NCBI GenBank assembly: GCA_934247225.1
Contig: CAKQJE010000021.1
Span: 1-49,958 of the forward strand
DNA length: 49,958 nt
DNA from: an uncultured Clostridia bacterium
Lineage (GTDB): Bacteria > Bacillota > Clostridia > Christensenellales > Borkfalkiaceae
Direction: 5' to 3'
Below the pieces are notes generated by a model that did not search any database, had not been told where the DNA came from, and saw only the letters and a program-made list of their open reading frames with translations. Shown here one piece after another: positions 24,245 to 33,733 of this stretch. Each line of letters starts with the position of its first letter. Within the stretch, counting starts at the first letter, position 1. Position numbers and translations under genes: made by a program.

Positions 24245-25522
24245 ATGAAATCGTCAAAAAGAAAATTTGTTTCAATACTCACGTTAATTTTAGCCTTAGC
24301 GCTTAGTTTTTCGCTCGTCGGTTGTAACGGCGGAAACGGATCGGATTCGCAGGGTTCCGGTAATAGCGCAGAACCGCCTGCAGCAAAAACGGACGCGTTT
24401 GAAAGCGACACCGCGTTTTATCTCGATTACGCCGTAGTCCCCACCTTCGGCGCAGGATTTACAAGCAGCGTTATCACGATGAAGAAAGACGGAACCTTCA
24501 CCGTAAAACATTCGTTTAACGCGATGGGCGCGGTGCTTGCCCCCGTTTTCCTTAACGTAAACGGCACGTACAAACTTAACGACGACAAGACGGCTGTTAC
24601 CCTTACCGTTGCGCAGAAATTCTACGGCAATCAGACGGAAGACGGCGCGGCTCTCGAAGATCCCGACGCGGCAAAAACGGTAACTTACGATCTTGAAACT
24701 CTCGACGACGGAAGTTATAAATTTACGCATATCTTCAACGGTAAACTTGCAATGCCCTATTACAGCAACAGCGCAAACTGGGGTTCGTTAAAAGAATTCG
24801 AATATCCCGCCGCTCTAGGCGAAAAGGTCGTATTCGCAAGCGTTCAGAATTTCGTTGCGGACGTTAGTGAAGCGGAAGTAGGTCCGCTCGGCAAAGTAAC
24901 GGAAATAATTTATTCGTTTACGGATGACGGACAATACGCTTGCTCCGTTTCGTTATCGGGAGAAAAAGACGGTAAGCCGACGAGCGCGAAAGTAGAAAGC
25001 AAGGGCGCGTACAAACTCGACAATGCAGAAAACCCCACCGAGATTTCTCTTCTCGAAGAAGGAAAAACCGATATAGTAAAATTCGCCATGGCGGTTGTTT
25101 CCGAAGGCGAAAGTTCTTATATCACGATGACCTACGTAAACGCTACGCTCGGCACGTATACGCTTTATAACGACGTTGAAAAAATCCCCGCGACTACGCC
25201 TTATCCCGAAGCGCTCGGAACGCTCAACGCTTTTGAAAAAAAGACGGTTTTCAAGGCAACCGTAGCGGCTCTCGATAACGCCGAAGTCGTTATCACGATG
25301 AGGGTAAACGGCGCATACGAAATGACGACAGCCGCTCTTTCCATGACGTTTAAAGGTCATTATAATCTCGTCAAAGACGGCGAAACGCTTAAAATAAAAC
25401 TTCTCGAAGAAGGCGAGGGAAAAGAAATTGCCGAAAGGACCGTTGCCGTAACCGAAGGTCTGATGAGCTTCGGCTATCCCAACGCTTCGCTCGGCGATAT
25501 AACCGTTACGGAAGTGAAATAA
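24245..25522 (+). CDS. Three-repeat surface lipoprotein of unknown function
   Basis: 425 aa from MKSSKRKF, RBS AAGGAGG. Lipobox LVGC near residue 23 and a Gly/Ser linker (GNGSDSQGSGNS) indicate an outer-face lipoprotein. The body contains three related beta-rich repeats of about 120-140 residues (marked by F-x-x-DGTF/DDGQY then GTYKLND, GAYKLDN, GHYNLVKDG), with a lipocalin-like feel. First gene of the transporter operon; it could capture hydrophobic aglycone-bearing glycosides, but nothing proves that. Confidence 0.65.
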   Translation: MKSSKRKFVSILTLILALALSFSLVGCNGGNGSDSQGSGNSAEPPAAKTDAFESDTAFYLDYAVVPTFGAGFTSSVITMKKDGTFTVKHSFNAMGAVLAPVFLNVNGTYKLNDDKTAVTLTVAQKFYGNQTEDGAALEDPDAAKTVTYDLETLDDGSYKFTHIFNGKLAMPYYSNSANWGSLKEFEYPAALGEKVVFASVQNFVADVSEAEVGPLGKVTEIIYSFTDDGQYACSVSLSGEKDGKPTSAKVESKGAYKLDNAENPTEISLLEEGKTDIVKFAMAVVSEGESSYITMTYVNATLGTYTLYNDVEKIPATTPYPEALGTLNAFEKKTVFKATVAALDNAEVVITMRVNGAYEMTTAALSMTFKGHYNLVKDGETLKIKLLEEGEGKEIAERTVAVTEGLMSFGYPNASLGDITVTEVK

Positions 25523-25536
25523 ATAACAGGTGCGAT

Positions 25537-27201
25537 ATGAAATTATTAAAAAGGATAATCGGATGCGCGGCGGCTTTTGCCGTCGCCGCAACCGTGGGTT
25601 TTTCGGCTGCCGGCTGTAAGAAAAACGAGGAAAAATACAATTTTACTATCTGGTGTTATCAGACCGACAGTTCTATAAGAAACTACGGTGAAACTTCGTA
25701 TGCGTTCAAAGAACTCGAAAAGCGTACGGGTAAAAAAGTAAAATTCGTTCTCGGCGACGATTATACCACAATGCTTTCCACAAAGTCGTATCCAGAAGTC
25801 GTGTTGTTGCTCGGTTATCCGAACGGATACGCGGCGGGTATCAATAACGGACACGTTTACGATATAACGGATCTTGTTAAAAATTATGCGCCAAACTATA
25901 AAAAACTCATAACTTCCGACGAAGATATATGGAAAGGCACTACGATAGACGGCGACAGAATCGGCGGATTTTACGTAGTAAACGATCCCATCGAAAAGCC
26001 GTGGCGCGGACTGGTTATGCGCAAAGACATAATCGAAAAATACAAAAATTCGTTCACGACTTATTCCGATTGGGAAGACCTCGGAGAGAAAGACAGCAAG
26101 GGGCAAACGCTTTTAACCCCGACTTTATATTCCCATTGGACGGATATATTCACCGTAGTAAAAAAGGCTTATAACGACGGCGATAAAGAAACAGCGGTTA
26201 AATATCCGCTCTGTTTCCCCGCTACGGGCAGAGATTCTCTCGACACGCTTAACGCCGGTTTCGGCTTTGCTCTCGGCGATACGGCATATTACGATTACGT
26301 TGACGAAAGCGGCAATCGTTCGCTTAAAATCGGTTACGTCGAAGACGGGCTTAAAGATTATCTCGAACAGATGAACGCATGGTATAAGGCGGGCTTTATC
26401 GATCCGAATTTCGCGCAGTCGGCAAACGGGCTTACCACGGAAAACAAAAACTCCGTAGGAACTTCCCGCACGAAACCGCTTTCCATGGTATGGGCGGAAA
26501 TGTCCACTTATATCGATTCCAAGATAGAACTTGGCAAAGCAAACGGCATTTCGGGTTATGATCTTATGGCGATTCCTCAGCCGAGAATAAGCAAAACGGA
26601 CGTCAATCATCTTGTGTGCAATAACGGAAAGTTGGGAATGAGCGCGTTTGTAACGACGAAATGCGACGAGGCAAAAGCCAAAGAAATCGTAGAGTGGTTC
26701 GACTATTTATACACCGACGAAGGCGCGGCTTTAATGAATTACGGCGTAGAAGGGCAGACTTATACGCTTAACCCCGACGGCAGCAAAAACTTCTCGGACG
26801 AGATAAAAAATAACCCCGATAAAGGGTTTTACGAGTATATTTCGTTCGGATTCCCCACGAAAAACGACACCACGAAGACGGACGTGTTCAAAGGCGAAAA
26901 AGCTTTATCTGCGGAAAATATCTGGACGTACAAAAACGACGGCGCGTATAATCTGAGGGCGACAGCCGCTTATACCGGTTCGGACGGAGCGACTCACACG
27001 CAGATCATGAACGCGGTAAACACTTACGTCAGCGAAAATCTGATTAAATTCGTGAAAGGCACGCGCTCTTTGAAAGAGTTCGACAGTTACGTCTCCACGC
27101 TTAAAAGTTCGCAATACGATATAGGCAAAGCGGTAGAAATAAGCGAAAAGTCTTACAGGGCGTTCTTGTCGAGAACGATTCCCGACGACTGGAAAAATTA
27201 A
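25537..27201 (+). CDS. Sugar ABC transporter solute-binding lipoprotein (LplA-type)
   Basis: 554 aa. Lipobox SAAGC near residue 27; type-1 extracellular solute-binding fold (YNFTIWCYQTDSSIR start, then WKGTTIDGDRIGGFYVVND and WRGLVMRKDIIEKY, the family's oligosaccharide-binding middle). The length matches the LplA/YtcQ group, which is larger than MalE. Followed by two permeases in the LplB/YteP and LplC/YtcP order. Substrate is unknown; clusters like this often import rhamnogalacturonan or rhamnosides. No dedicated ATPase gene is visible, as in other clusters that share MsmX. Confidence 0.85.
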   Translation: MKLLKRIIGCAAAFAVAATVGFSAAGCKKNEEKYNFTIWCYQTDSSIRNYGETSYAFKELEKRTGKKVKFVLGDDYTTMLSTKSYPEVVLLLGYPNGYAAGINNGHVYDITDLVKNYAPNYKKLITSDEDIWKGTTIDGDRIGGFYVVNDPIEKPWRGLVMRKDIIEKYKNSFTTYSDWEDLGEKDSKGQTLLTPTLYSHWTDIFTVVKKAYNDGDKETAVKYPLCFPATGRDSLDTLNAGFGFALGDTAYYDYVDESGNRSLKIGYVEDGLKDYLEQMNAWYKAGFIDPNFAQSANGLTTENKNSVGTSRTKPLSMVWAEMSTYIDSKIELGKANGISGYDLMAIPQPRISKTDVNHLVCNNGKLGMSAFVTTKCDEAKAKEIVEWFDYLYTDEGAALMNYGVEGQTYTLNPDGSKNFSDEIKNNPDKGFYEYISFGFPTKNDTTKTDVFKGEKALSAENIWTYKNDGAYNLRATAAYTGSDGATHTQIMNAVNTYVSENLIKFVKGTRSLKEFDSYVSTLKSSQYDIGKAVEISEKSYRAFLSRTIPDDWKN

Positions 27202-27214
27202 CGAAGGTATCATT

Positions 27215-28156
27215 ATGAAAACGCAAACAAAATCGACGTTTTTCGGTAAACTGAAACGCGACGCTCAAAAGAATAAAATGTTGTATCTTCTGATACTTCC
27301 GGTTATCGCGTATTTCGTTCTTTTCAGTTATCTGCCTATGGCGGGTATCGCGCTCGCGTTTCAGAATTATCAACTCGGCAACGGTTTTTTTGAAAGCGAA
27401 TTCGTCGGATTTGCCCATTTTATCAGGTTTTTTCGTGATCCTTACTTTTTAAGAACGATACGAAACACCTTGATTTACGGATTGTGGGGATTGATTTTTT
27501 CATTCCCCGCGCCGATCATATTCGCGCTTTTACTTAATTCCGTAAAAAACAAATTCTTCAAACGTTCGATTCAGACGTGCGCGTATATGCCGTATTTCAT
27601 CTCTCTCGTCGTCGTTTGCGGACTTATCAAGAGTTTCTGCGATCCTTACGGCTTTATCGGTTCGTGGTTTGGTAAAATGGGCTGGATAGGCGAAGATATG
27701 AGCGTTCTCGGCGACAAACGTTATTTCCGCGCGATAATCATCATTTCCGATATCTGGCAAGGGCTTGGTTTCGGCAGTATTATCTACGTCGCGTCGCTTT
27801 CTTCGATAGATCCCTCTCTTTACGAGGCGGCTGATCTCGACGGCGCGGGAAGATGCGCCAAACTCTTTAATATCACACTTCCGTCGATTCTGCCGACTAT
27901 TATGATGATGCTTACTCTGCGCATGGGTATGATACTGTCCATCGGGTATGATAAAATCGTCGTTCTTTATTCGGGCGAAACGTGGGAAGTCGGCGAAACG
28001 ATCGGCTCTTACGTTTACCGTCTCGGATTTACGTCCAACTCGCCCGAATACAGTTATACTACGGCGATAGGTTTGTTCAATTCGGTCGCAACGCTGATAC
28101 TGCTTGTGATTTCGAATAAACTCAACAAAAAAGTAACTTCTTACGGGTTGATTTAA
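27215..28156 (+). CDS. ABC transporter permease, YteP/LplB type
   Basis: 313 aa with about six transmembrane segments; N-terminal YLLILPVIAYFVLFSYLPMAG is the family signature. The EAA loop is SLYEAADLDGAGRCAKLFNITLP. 13 nt after the binding-protein gene. Confidence 0.87.
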   Translation: MKTQTKSTFFGKLKRDAQKNKMLYLLILPVIAYFVLFSYLPMAGIALAFQNYQLGNGFFESEFVGFAHFIRFFRDPYFLRTIRNTLIYGLWGLIFSFPAPIIFALLLNSVKNKFFKRSIQTCAYMPYFISLVVVCGLIKSFCDPYGFIGSWFGKMGWIGEDMSVLGDKRYFRAIIIISDIWQGLGFGSIIYVASLSSIDPSLYEAADLDGAGRCAKLFNITLPSILPTIMMMLTLRMGMILSIGYDKIVVLYSGETWEVGETIGSYVYRLGFTSNSPEYSYTTAIGLFNSVATLILLVISNKLNKKVTSYGLI

Positions 28157-28167
28157 GGAGGCGGAAG

Positions 28168-29055
28168 ATGTTGAAAATCAAAAAAAGAACGTCGGACGTT
28201 ATTGCGGACGGGATCATCGCCGTAATACTTATCGCAATCGCGCTCGTATGCGTTCTGCCCATGTGGCACGTTGTTATGGCGGCTATATCCAAACCGAAGG
28301 ACTTATACGCGTCGTCCGATTTCTTGTTCAGACCCGTCGGCGGGGTATCTTTCGAAGCGTGGTCTATCGTCTGGAAGAACTATCCGATACTTCGCAGTTA
28401 TTTTAACACGATTCTTTATACGGTATTATATACGGGGATAGGTCTTTTGCTTACATTGCTCGGCGCGTACGTTCTTTCGAGAAAAGATTTTCTGTTCAGA
28501 AATCTTATATTCGTATTTATGTTGCTGCCGATGTTCGTAAATGCGGGAATGATTCCGCAATACGTCGTAAATTACAAACTCGGACTCACGAATACAATCT
28601 GGGCTTTGGTTTTGCCGGGATGCTGCACCGCGCTTAACGTGCTTATGGTTCGCGTAGGCATGCAGGCGACCGACGCTTATTGCGAAGCGGCTCAGATCGA
28701 CGGCGCAGGACATTTGCAGACCCTTTTCAAAATCGTTCTGCCGCTCGTTATTCCTTATGTTTCCGTAGTGGTAATGTTTTCGGTAATAACGCAGTGGAAC
28801 TCCTGGATGTTGCCTAAAATTTATCTCTCCAAGGAAGTCGAAAACCTTTATCCGTTATCGCTTATCATTTACAATATGATTCAGCAGACGGAAGGAACGG
28901 GCGGTATGAGCATAGGCATAAACAAACTCGAAGAATACGGACCGAGTATTCAGATGGTAACGATTCTGATTTCTTCATTGCCTCTTCTTTGCATTTATCC
29001 GTTTATTCAGAAATTTTTCGAAAAAGCGGTTGTAATCGGCGGAGTGAAAGGCTGA
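28168..29055 (+). CDS. ABC transporter permease, YtcP/LplC type
   Basis: 295 aa, about six transmembrane segments; EAA loop AYCEAAQIDGAGHLQTLFKIVLP. RBS AAGGAGGCGG, 11 nt after the first permease. Closes the transport operon before an intrinsic terminator. Confidence 0.87.
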   Translation: MLKIKKRTSDVIADGIIAVILIAIALVCVLPMWHVVMAAISKPKDLYASSDFLFRPVGGVSFEAWSIVWKNYPILRSYFNTILYTVLYTGIGLLLTLLGAYVLSRKDFLFRNLIFVFMLLPMFVNAGMIPQYVVNYKLGLTNTIWALVLPGCCTALNVLMVRVGMQATDAYCEAAQIDGAGHLQTLFKIVLPLVIPYVSVVVMFSVITQWNSWMLPKIYLSKEVENLYPLSLIIYNMIQQTEGTGGMSIGINKLEEYGPSIQMVTILISSLPLLCIYPFIQKFFEKAVVIGGVKG

Positions 29056-29062
29056 ACACACT

Positions 29063-29092
29063 AACCGCCGCAATTTCTCGCGGCGGTTTTAT
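29063..29092 (+). terminator. Intrinsic terminator after the permeases
   Basis: AACCGCCGC (29063-29071) pairs with GCGGCGGTT (29080-29088), then TTATTTT. The GH3 gene follows, so it depends on read-through or its own promoter. Confidence 0.75.
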
Positions 29093-29106
29093 TTTAAGGA
29101 TATTTT

Positions 29107-31284
29107 ATGGAAAATTTGACAATCGAACAAAAGATTAGGCTTCTGTCGGGCGACGGATGGTGGCATACTTACGAAATCGAAGGCTTACTGCCCGCAATTT
29201 TTATGTGCGACGGTCCGCACGGACTTAGAATCCAGCGGAAAACGGGCGACCATCTCGGCATAAACGAAAGCGACGTTTCCGTCTGTTATCCGACGGAAAG
29301 CACGATCGCCTGCTCTTTTGATAAAGAACTGCTTTTCAGGCTCGGAAAAACACTCGGAAAAGAGGCACGCGCCAACTCTTCGGACATGGTTTTAGGTCCG
29401 GGGGTAAACATTAAAAGAACGCCGCTTTGCGGAAGAAATTTCGAATACTATTCGGAAGATCCCGTCGTAAGCGGAGAACTCGGCGCGGCTTTTATTAACG
29501 GGTTGCAGTCTGTCGGCGTAAGTTGTTGCGTAAAACATTTTGCGTGCAACAATATCGAATACAGACGGAATTTTTCCGATTCGAGAATGACGGAAAGAAC
29601 GCTCCGGGAAATATATCTTAAAGCGTTTGAAATTATCGTTAAAAAAGCGTCTCCAAGAGCGATTATGTGCGCCTATAACCTCGTAAACGGCGTTTTTTGC
29701 TCCGAAAATAGAAAACTTCTTACGGACGTATTAAGGGGCGAATGGAACTTCGGCGGAATCGTCGTTTCCGACTGGGGTGCGGTGGTAAACGAAGCGGCCG
29801 CAGTTAAAGCGGGACTCGACCTTGCGATGCCCGAAGGCGAAATTTATAAAAGGCTTAAACTCTCTTACGATAAAGGCGAAATAACCGAAACGGAAATATC
29901 TGCGGCGGCGGATCGCATTGCGAAATTCGTTCTCGATTGCGTCGATAACAGAAAAAAATATGTCGAACCTTTCGATAGGGACTCCGCGCTCGCGTTGGTA
30001 AAAACCGCCGCCAGAGAAAGTGCCGTTCTTTTGAAAAACGAAAACAAGTTCTTTCCGCTTAAAAGCGACGAAAAAATATTGTTTACGGGCGACGCGACGG
30101 AAGACACTCCTTATCAGGGCGGCGGAAGTTCGCACGTCAACAACGCAAACGCAATTTCTCTGCTAAATGCGTTAAAAGAAACAAAACTCGATTACGAGTA
30201 CGTTCGCGGGTGCGACACCGAAAGCGGAACGACCTGCGATATAGACTTTTCCCCTTACGATAAAATAATCGTATCCTGTAAACTGCGCGAAACGGACGAA
30301 AGCGAAGGTTACGACAGAAAAAACCTGAAATTACCTCCCGCCATAAACAAACTCGTGTTATCCGCCGTAAAATCGGGAAAAAGAGTCGGGGTTTTACTGT
30401 TTGTCGGCGGAGTGGTCGAATTGCCGTGGGCGGGCAAAACGGACGGTATTATGTTATGCGGACTTCCCGGCGAAAACGGCTGCTTCGGCATTGCGGATTT
30501 ACTTGCGGGAAAATGCTCGCCGTGCGGCAAACTTGCCGAAACGTGGGTAAAATACGAAAAACAATTATCGACTTATTCTTTGGCGGTCGGAAACGGAAAA
30601 ACTGTCGATTATAACGAAGGCGTTTTCGTCGGGTACAGATATTATGAAAACAAAGGCGTAAAGCCGCTGTTTCCGTTCGGATACGGGTTATCGTATACGA
30701 AATTCGCATATTCGGAATTTGCCGTTCGTCAATCGGAAAGCGATTTTACGATTTCATTTTCGGTTAAGAACGTCGGCGACGTCGACGGAAAGGAAACCGC
30801 TTTCGTTTTTGCGCGCCACCCCGTAACGAACGAGCCGCGACCGATTAAAACGCTGATTGATTTTGAAAAGAAATTGATTAGAAAAGGACAAACGGAAACG
30901 TTTTCGGTAACGGTGCCGAAAACCGCACTTTGCGTATACGACGAAAACGGAAGAAAATATTTGCCGTCGGGAAATTACGAGTTTTTGATTTGTTCTTCGT
31001 CCGCAAAAATCGAAGGAAAACTCGCCGTATCGGTTGTCGGCGAAAAAAGCGTCGTTACGGCGTACACCCTTATGAGCGAGATATGGCAAAACAAAAAACA
31101 GAAAGCGATTTTTCAAAAAAACATTATCGACAGGCTTTTGCCCCTTTTCGGACTTGACAAGTTGCCCGAAAACACCGAAAGGATTTTGCTCGAATCGCCG
31201 CTCAGAAATTTCAAAGGACTTGCCCCGTCCGTAATTACCGAAGAAATACTCGAACAAACGATAAAAAAATTAAACGAGGTGTAA
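29107..31284 (+). CDS. Beta-glucosidase-like glycoside hydrolase, GH3 family
   Basis: 725 aa. N-terminal TIM-like barrel with substrate motifs KHFACNNIEYRR (143-154) and nucleophile Asp222 in VVSDWGAV; then the alpha/beta sandwich domain and a C-terminal fibronectin III-like domain (RYYENKGVKPLFPFGYGLSYTKF leads in). The family releases terminal beta-glucose from cellobiose, or from aryl/flavonoid glucosides. No signal peptide, so cytoplasmic. Together with the rhamnosidase it could strip rutinose-type disaccharides. Substrate range is inferred. Confidence 0.88.
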   Translation: MENLTIEQKIRLLSGDGWWHTYEIEGLLPAIFMCDGPHGLRIQRKTGDHLGINESDVSVCYPTESTIACSFDKELLFRLGKTLGKEARANSSDMVLGPGVNIKRTPLCGRNFEYYSEDPVVSGELGAAFINGLQSVGVSCCVKHFACNNIEYRRNFSDSRMTERTLREIYLKAFEIIVKKASPRAIMCAYNLVNGVFCSENRKLLTDVLRGEWNFGGIVVSDWGAVVNEAAAVKAGLDLAMPEGEIYKRLKLSYDKGEITETEISAAADRIAKFVLDCVDNRKKYVEPFDRDSALALVKTAARESAVLLKNENKFFPLKSDEKILFTGDATEDTPYQGGGSSHVNNANAISLLNALKETKLDYEYVRGCDTESGTTCDIDFSPYDKIIVSCKLRETDESEGYDRKNLKLPPAINKLVLSAVKSGKRVGVLLFVGGVVELPWAGKTDGIMLCGLPGENGCFGIADLLAGKCSPCGKLAETWVKYEKQLSTYSLAVGNGKTVDYNEGVFVGYRYYENKGVKPLFPFGYGLSYTKFAYSEFAVRQSESDFTISFSVKNVGDVDGKETAFVFARHPVTNEPRPIKTLIDFEKKLIRKGQTETFSVTVPKTALCVYDENGRKYLPSGNYEFLICSSSAKIEGKLAVSVVGEKSVVTAYTLMSEIWQNKKQKAIFQKNIIDRLLPLFGLDKLPENTERILLESPLRNFKGLAPSVITEEILEQTIKKLNEV

Positions 31285-31289
31285 ATTAT

Positions 31290-31961
31290 ATGCTAAAAGC
31301 CGTGTTATTCGATCTTGACGGAACTTTACTTCCGATGGACGAAAAAAAGTTTACCGAATATTACTTCGGGCTGTTATGCAAAAAACTCGAGCCGCTCGGC
31401 TACGATAAAGAAAAACTTATAAAAACGATATGGACAGGCACTTCTCTTATGATAAAGAACGACGGCGGATCAACCAACGAAAAAGTGTTCTGGCAGCATT
31501 TTGCGGACGTTTACGGTAAAGACAAATTATCCGACAAGCGGGTTTTTGACGATTTTTACGTTACAGAGTTCAAAAGAGCGAAAATCGTATGCGGCGAAAA
31601 TCCGGATGCCCGTAAAATAATCGATTACGCAAAATCCTTAGAATTAAAAATCATTTTAGCGTCTAATCCGGTTTTCCCCATAGCGGGATTGCTGACAAGG
31701 GCGGAATTTGTGGGGCTAAGCGACAAAGATTTCGATTACGTCAGCGGCTACGAAAATTCGGGATACGCAAAGCCGAATCCCGATTATTATAAAGAGATTT
31801 TAAATGCCAACCGGCTGTCTGCCGAAGAAACGATATATTTCGGAAACAGTAAAACGGAGGATTTCGATCCGGCAGAATCCGTAGGCATAAAATGCTTTCT
31901 TGTAAATAGCGACAGATTACAATACGATTATTTCGTTTCGGCAATGAACGGTGCAAAATGA
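31290..31961 (+). CDS. HAD-superfamily phosphatase
   Basis: 223 aa. Motif I is VLFDLDGTLLPMD (nucleophile D8, D10); later LILASNP (motif II), KPNPDYY (motif III Lys) and FGNSKTEDFDPA (motif IV). Resembles small sugar-phosphate or phosphoglycolate phosphatases. Six nt after GH3, so part of the same operon. Confidence 0.82.
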   Translation: MLKAVLFDLDGTLLPMDEKKFTEYYFGLLCKKLEPLGYDKEKLIKTIWTGTSLMIKNDGGSTNEKVFWQHFADVYGKDKLSDKRVFDDFYVTEFKRAKIVCGENPDARKIIDYAKSLELKIILASNPVFPIAGLLTRAEFVGLSDKDFDYVSGYENSGYAKPNPDYYKEILNANRLSAEETIYFGNSKTEDFDPAESVGIKCFLVNSDRLQYDYFVSAMNGAK

Positions 31962-32074
31962 AAGATAAAAGCAAACGTATTTTATTCCGTGTTTTAATTA
32001 TCGTAGCGATAATCGTAGTTGCCGGCTTGCTCGGAGCAATCACGGGCAGACTGATACTCGATAATATTATCTGA
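31958..32074 (+). CDS. 38-aa small membrane protein
   Basis: ATG overlaps the HAD stop (ATGA). MKDKSKRILFRVLIIVAI..., one hydrophobic helix (about 10-32) with a basic start. It overlaps the end of the HAD gene and abuts the next esterase, so it may help anchor or couple that enzyme. Too short for a family assignment. Confidence 0.45.
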   Translation: MKDKSKRILFRVLIIVAIIVVAGLLGAITGRLILDNII

Positions 32075-32076
32075 TT

Positions 32077-33030
32077 ATGAAAGAAAAAAAGAAGAACACG
32101 ATTTTTATCGTTTTGTGCGTCGTTTTGTTTTTTGTTTCGTTTATAGTCGGCGCGCTCGTTTGCGTTCAGATAACGGGTAGTTTGCCGCAAAGGCTTGTCA
32201 AAGTCAAATGGGACGATTCGGTCGGAAAGCAATATAAAAATCTCGATTACGTAAACGACGGCGGACACAAATTCGATTTATATATCCCGACTAAGGTTTC
32301 AACCGACGTCAACCTGATATTATACGTTCACGGCGGAAGTTTTAATTCGGGCGCAAAAGAAGACGGCGACTTGTGGTGTAAATATTTTACGAGCAAAGGG
32401 TACGTTACGGCAACGCTCGATTATACGCTTCAGAAAAAAGGCGTCGACGCAAATCTTAACAAACTCGATTTGCAAATAAAAAATTGCGTAGCGGCAATCA
32501 AAGAAGAATGTCTGAATATGGGTATAACCTTAAACGGAATGGCAACGTGCGGAGTTTCCGCCGGCGGCACTCTCGCTATGAATTATGCCTACAAGCACGA
32601 TAAAGATTCGGCTATTCCCGTGAAATTCGTATTTCAACTTGCAGGGCCTTCCGACTTTACGCCCTCGGAATGGGGTTTGCTGAAAAAAGTGGATAAAATA
32701 AAAAGCGATTCCGAATTTATAAAATGGATGACGGGCAAAGATTTTTCGGCGGAAGAAATAGCCGAAGGAAAGCATTTGAACGCTCTGTATGAAATATCGC
32801 CCGCGAGTCTTGTGAACACCGATTCCGTGCCGTCGCTTGTCGGATACGGACTGAAAGATCATTGCGTTCCGCACAGTTCCCGCACTCTTTTGCTTGCGGC
32901 GTATAAGAGCGCAGGCATAAAATATGATTATGTGGAATTTCCCCACAGCAATCACGGAATGTACGCCGACCTTGATAAACTGCAATTGTTTTTAGATACC
33001 GCAATTGATTATTGCAAACTTTATTTTTAA
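32077..33030 (+). CDS. Membrane-anchored alpha/beta hydrolase
   Basis: 317 aa. An N-terminal signal-anchor helix (about 8-32) and then an extracytoplasmic alpha/beta hydrolase: oxyanion HGGSFNSG, nucleophile elbow CGVSAGGTL (Ser near 161), Asp in GYGLKDHCVP and His in SNHGMYAD. Resembles acyl- or acetyl-esterases. Being outside the cell, it could remove ester groups before import. Last cargo gene of the IME. Confidence 0.75.
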   Translation: MKEKKKNTIFIVLCVVLFFVSFIVGALVCVQITGSLPQRLVKVKWDDSVGKQYKNLDYVNDGGHKFDLYIPTKVSTDVNLILYVHGGSFNSGAKEDGDLWCKYFTSKGYVTATLDYTLQKKGVDANLNKLDLQIKNCVAAIKEECLNMGITLNGMATCGVSAGGTLAMNYAYKHDKDSAIPVKFVFQLAGPSDFTPSEWGLLKKVDKIKSDSEFIKWMTGKDFSAEEIAEGKHLNALYEISPASLVNTDSVPSLVGYGLKDHCVPHSSRTLLLAAYKSAGIKYDYVEFPHSNHGMYADLDKLQLFLDTAIDYCKLYF

Positions 33031-33162
33031 AAAAAGATTACTCGTTTACTTTTGTGGACTCGAACAGTGGAACTGCCGTCGTTTATCATAGAGTTTTCGG
33101 CGTAGGTTTTGTTGTAATACGATTTTAGATAAAATCAACTAAAAATTAAATAATCCGGATTG

Positions 33163-33217
33163 AAATCCGTGCGAAAATCGAGTTTGTTTTAAGACAACCG
33201 AAATCGCACGGATTTTT
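33163..33217 (+). terminator. Terminator at the end of the IME cargo
   Basis: AAATCCGTGCGA (33163-33174) pairs perfectly with TCGCACGGATTT (33204-33215), extended by TTTT. Inside the loop a small TTGT/ACAA helix may form. Confidence 0.7.
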
Positions 33218-33300
33218 TCTGCTTAAATTTATTAAAAATCTTATAAACCGGTTGTAAAACGAAAACTCAAGTCCTTGGTTAAGTAGAAATTTTTTTGTAA

Positions 33301-33400
33301 AATTTTCGTGAAATACCCCAACAAACGGCTCGTAACTTTCCAATTATAGTGAGGGGGTAAAAAATTTTTGCGAAACACCCCGACAAAACGGCTTACTAAT
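33301..33400. repeat. Two degenerate direct repeats near the oriT
   Basis: 33301-33335 and 33361-33400 are related: a T-rich start, then GTGAAATACCCC versus GCGAAACACCCC, ACAAA(A)CGGCT, then TAA. About 60 nt apart, before the oriT. Similar paired repeats next to MobV genes may be binding sites for the relaxase or a host factor; inferred. Nothing else supported lies in 33401-33590. Confidence 0.45.
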
Positions 33401-33590
33401 GTCCATATATGATAGAGAGATAATTTGTCTTTCGTGGACTCGTAAGAGCAAAAACGGAGAGTAAAACAAAATGAAGGAGGCAGAAAAATGAAGTCGGACA
33501 CAAGTTGAAAATATTTTTTAAGAATGCTTTTCAATGCAGAACGTAGAGAAAAACTTTGGAAGCAAATGCGAAGCAAAACAGAAGGCTTAT

Positions 33591-33616
33591 GAGCAAAGTG
33601 TAGCCCACTATACTTC
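33591..33616 (-). other. Probable MobV-type origin of transfer (oriT)
   Basis: Minus strand GAAGTATAGTGGGCTACACT, followed by TTGCTC. It matches the pMV158 family core AAGTATAGTGTG^TTATACTTT at AAGTATAGTG-G--TA-ACTTT. The GAGCAAAGTG arm recurs inverted at 33687-33696, giving a hairpin. It lies just before the relaxase gene, as in MobV systems. Nicking there is inferred. Confidence 0.65.
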
Positions 33617-33733
33617 ACAGGCGAAGTTGTGGGCTCTGCGAGGCTGTGAATCCACTAATAAAACAGTCGGCAGAGAGAATTCTACACACTTTGCTCAATG
33701 AGAATAAAAACAAATTTCAGGAGGAAAATCATC

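Noticed and set aside
33470..33590. Short frames with RBS upstream of oriT
   Set aside because: Only 7 to 22 codons, without similarity; possibly decayed, not supportable as genes.
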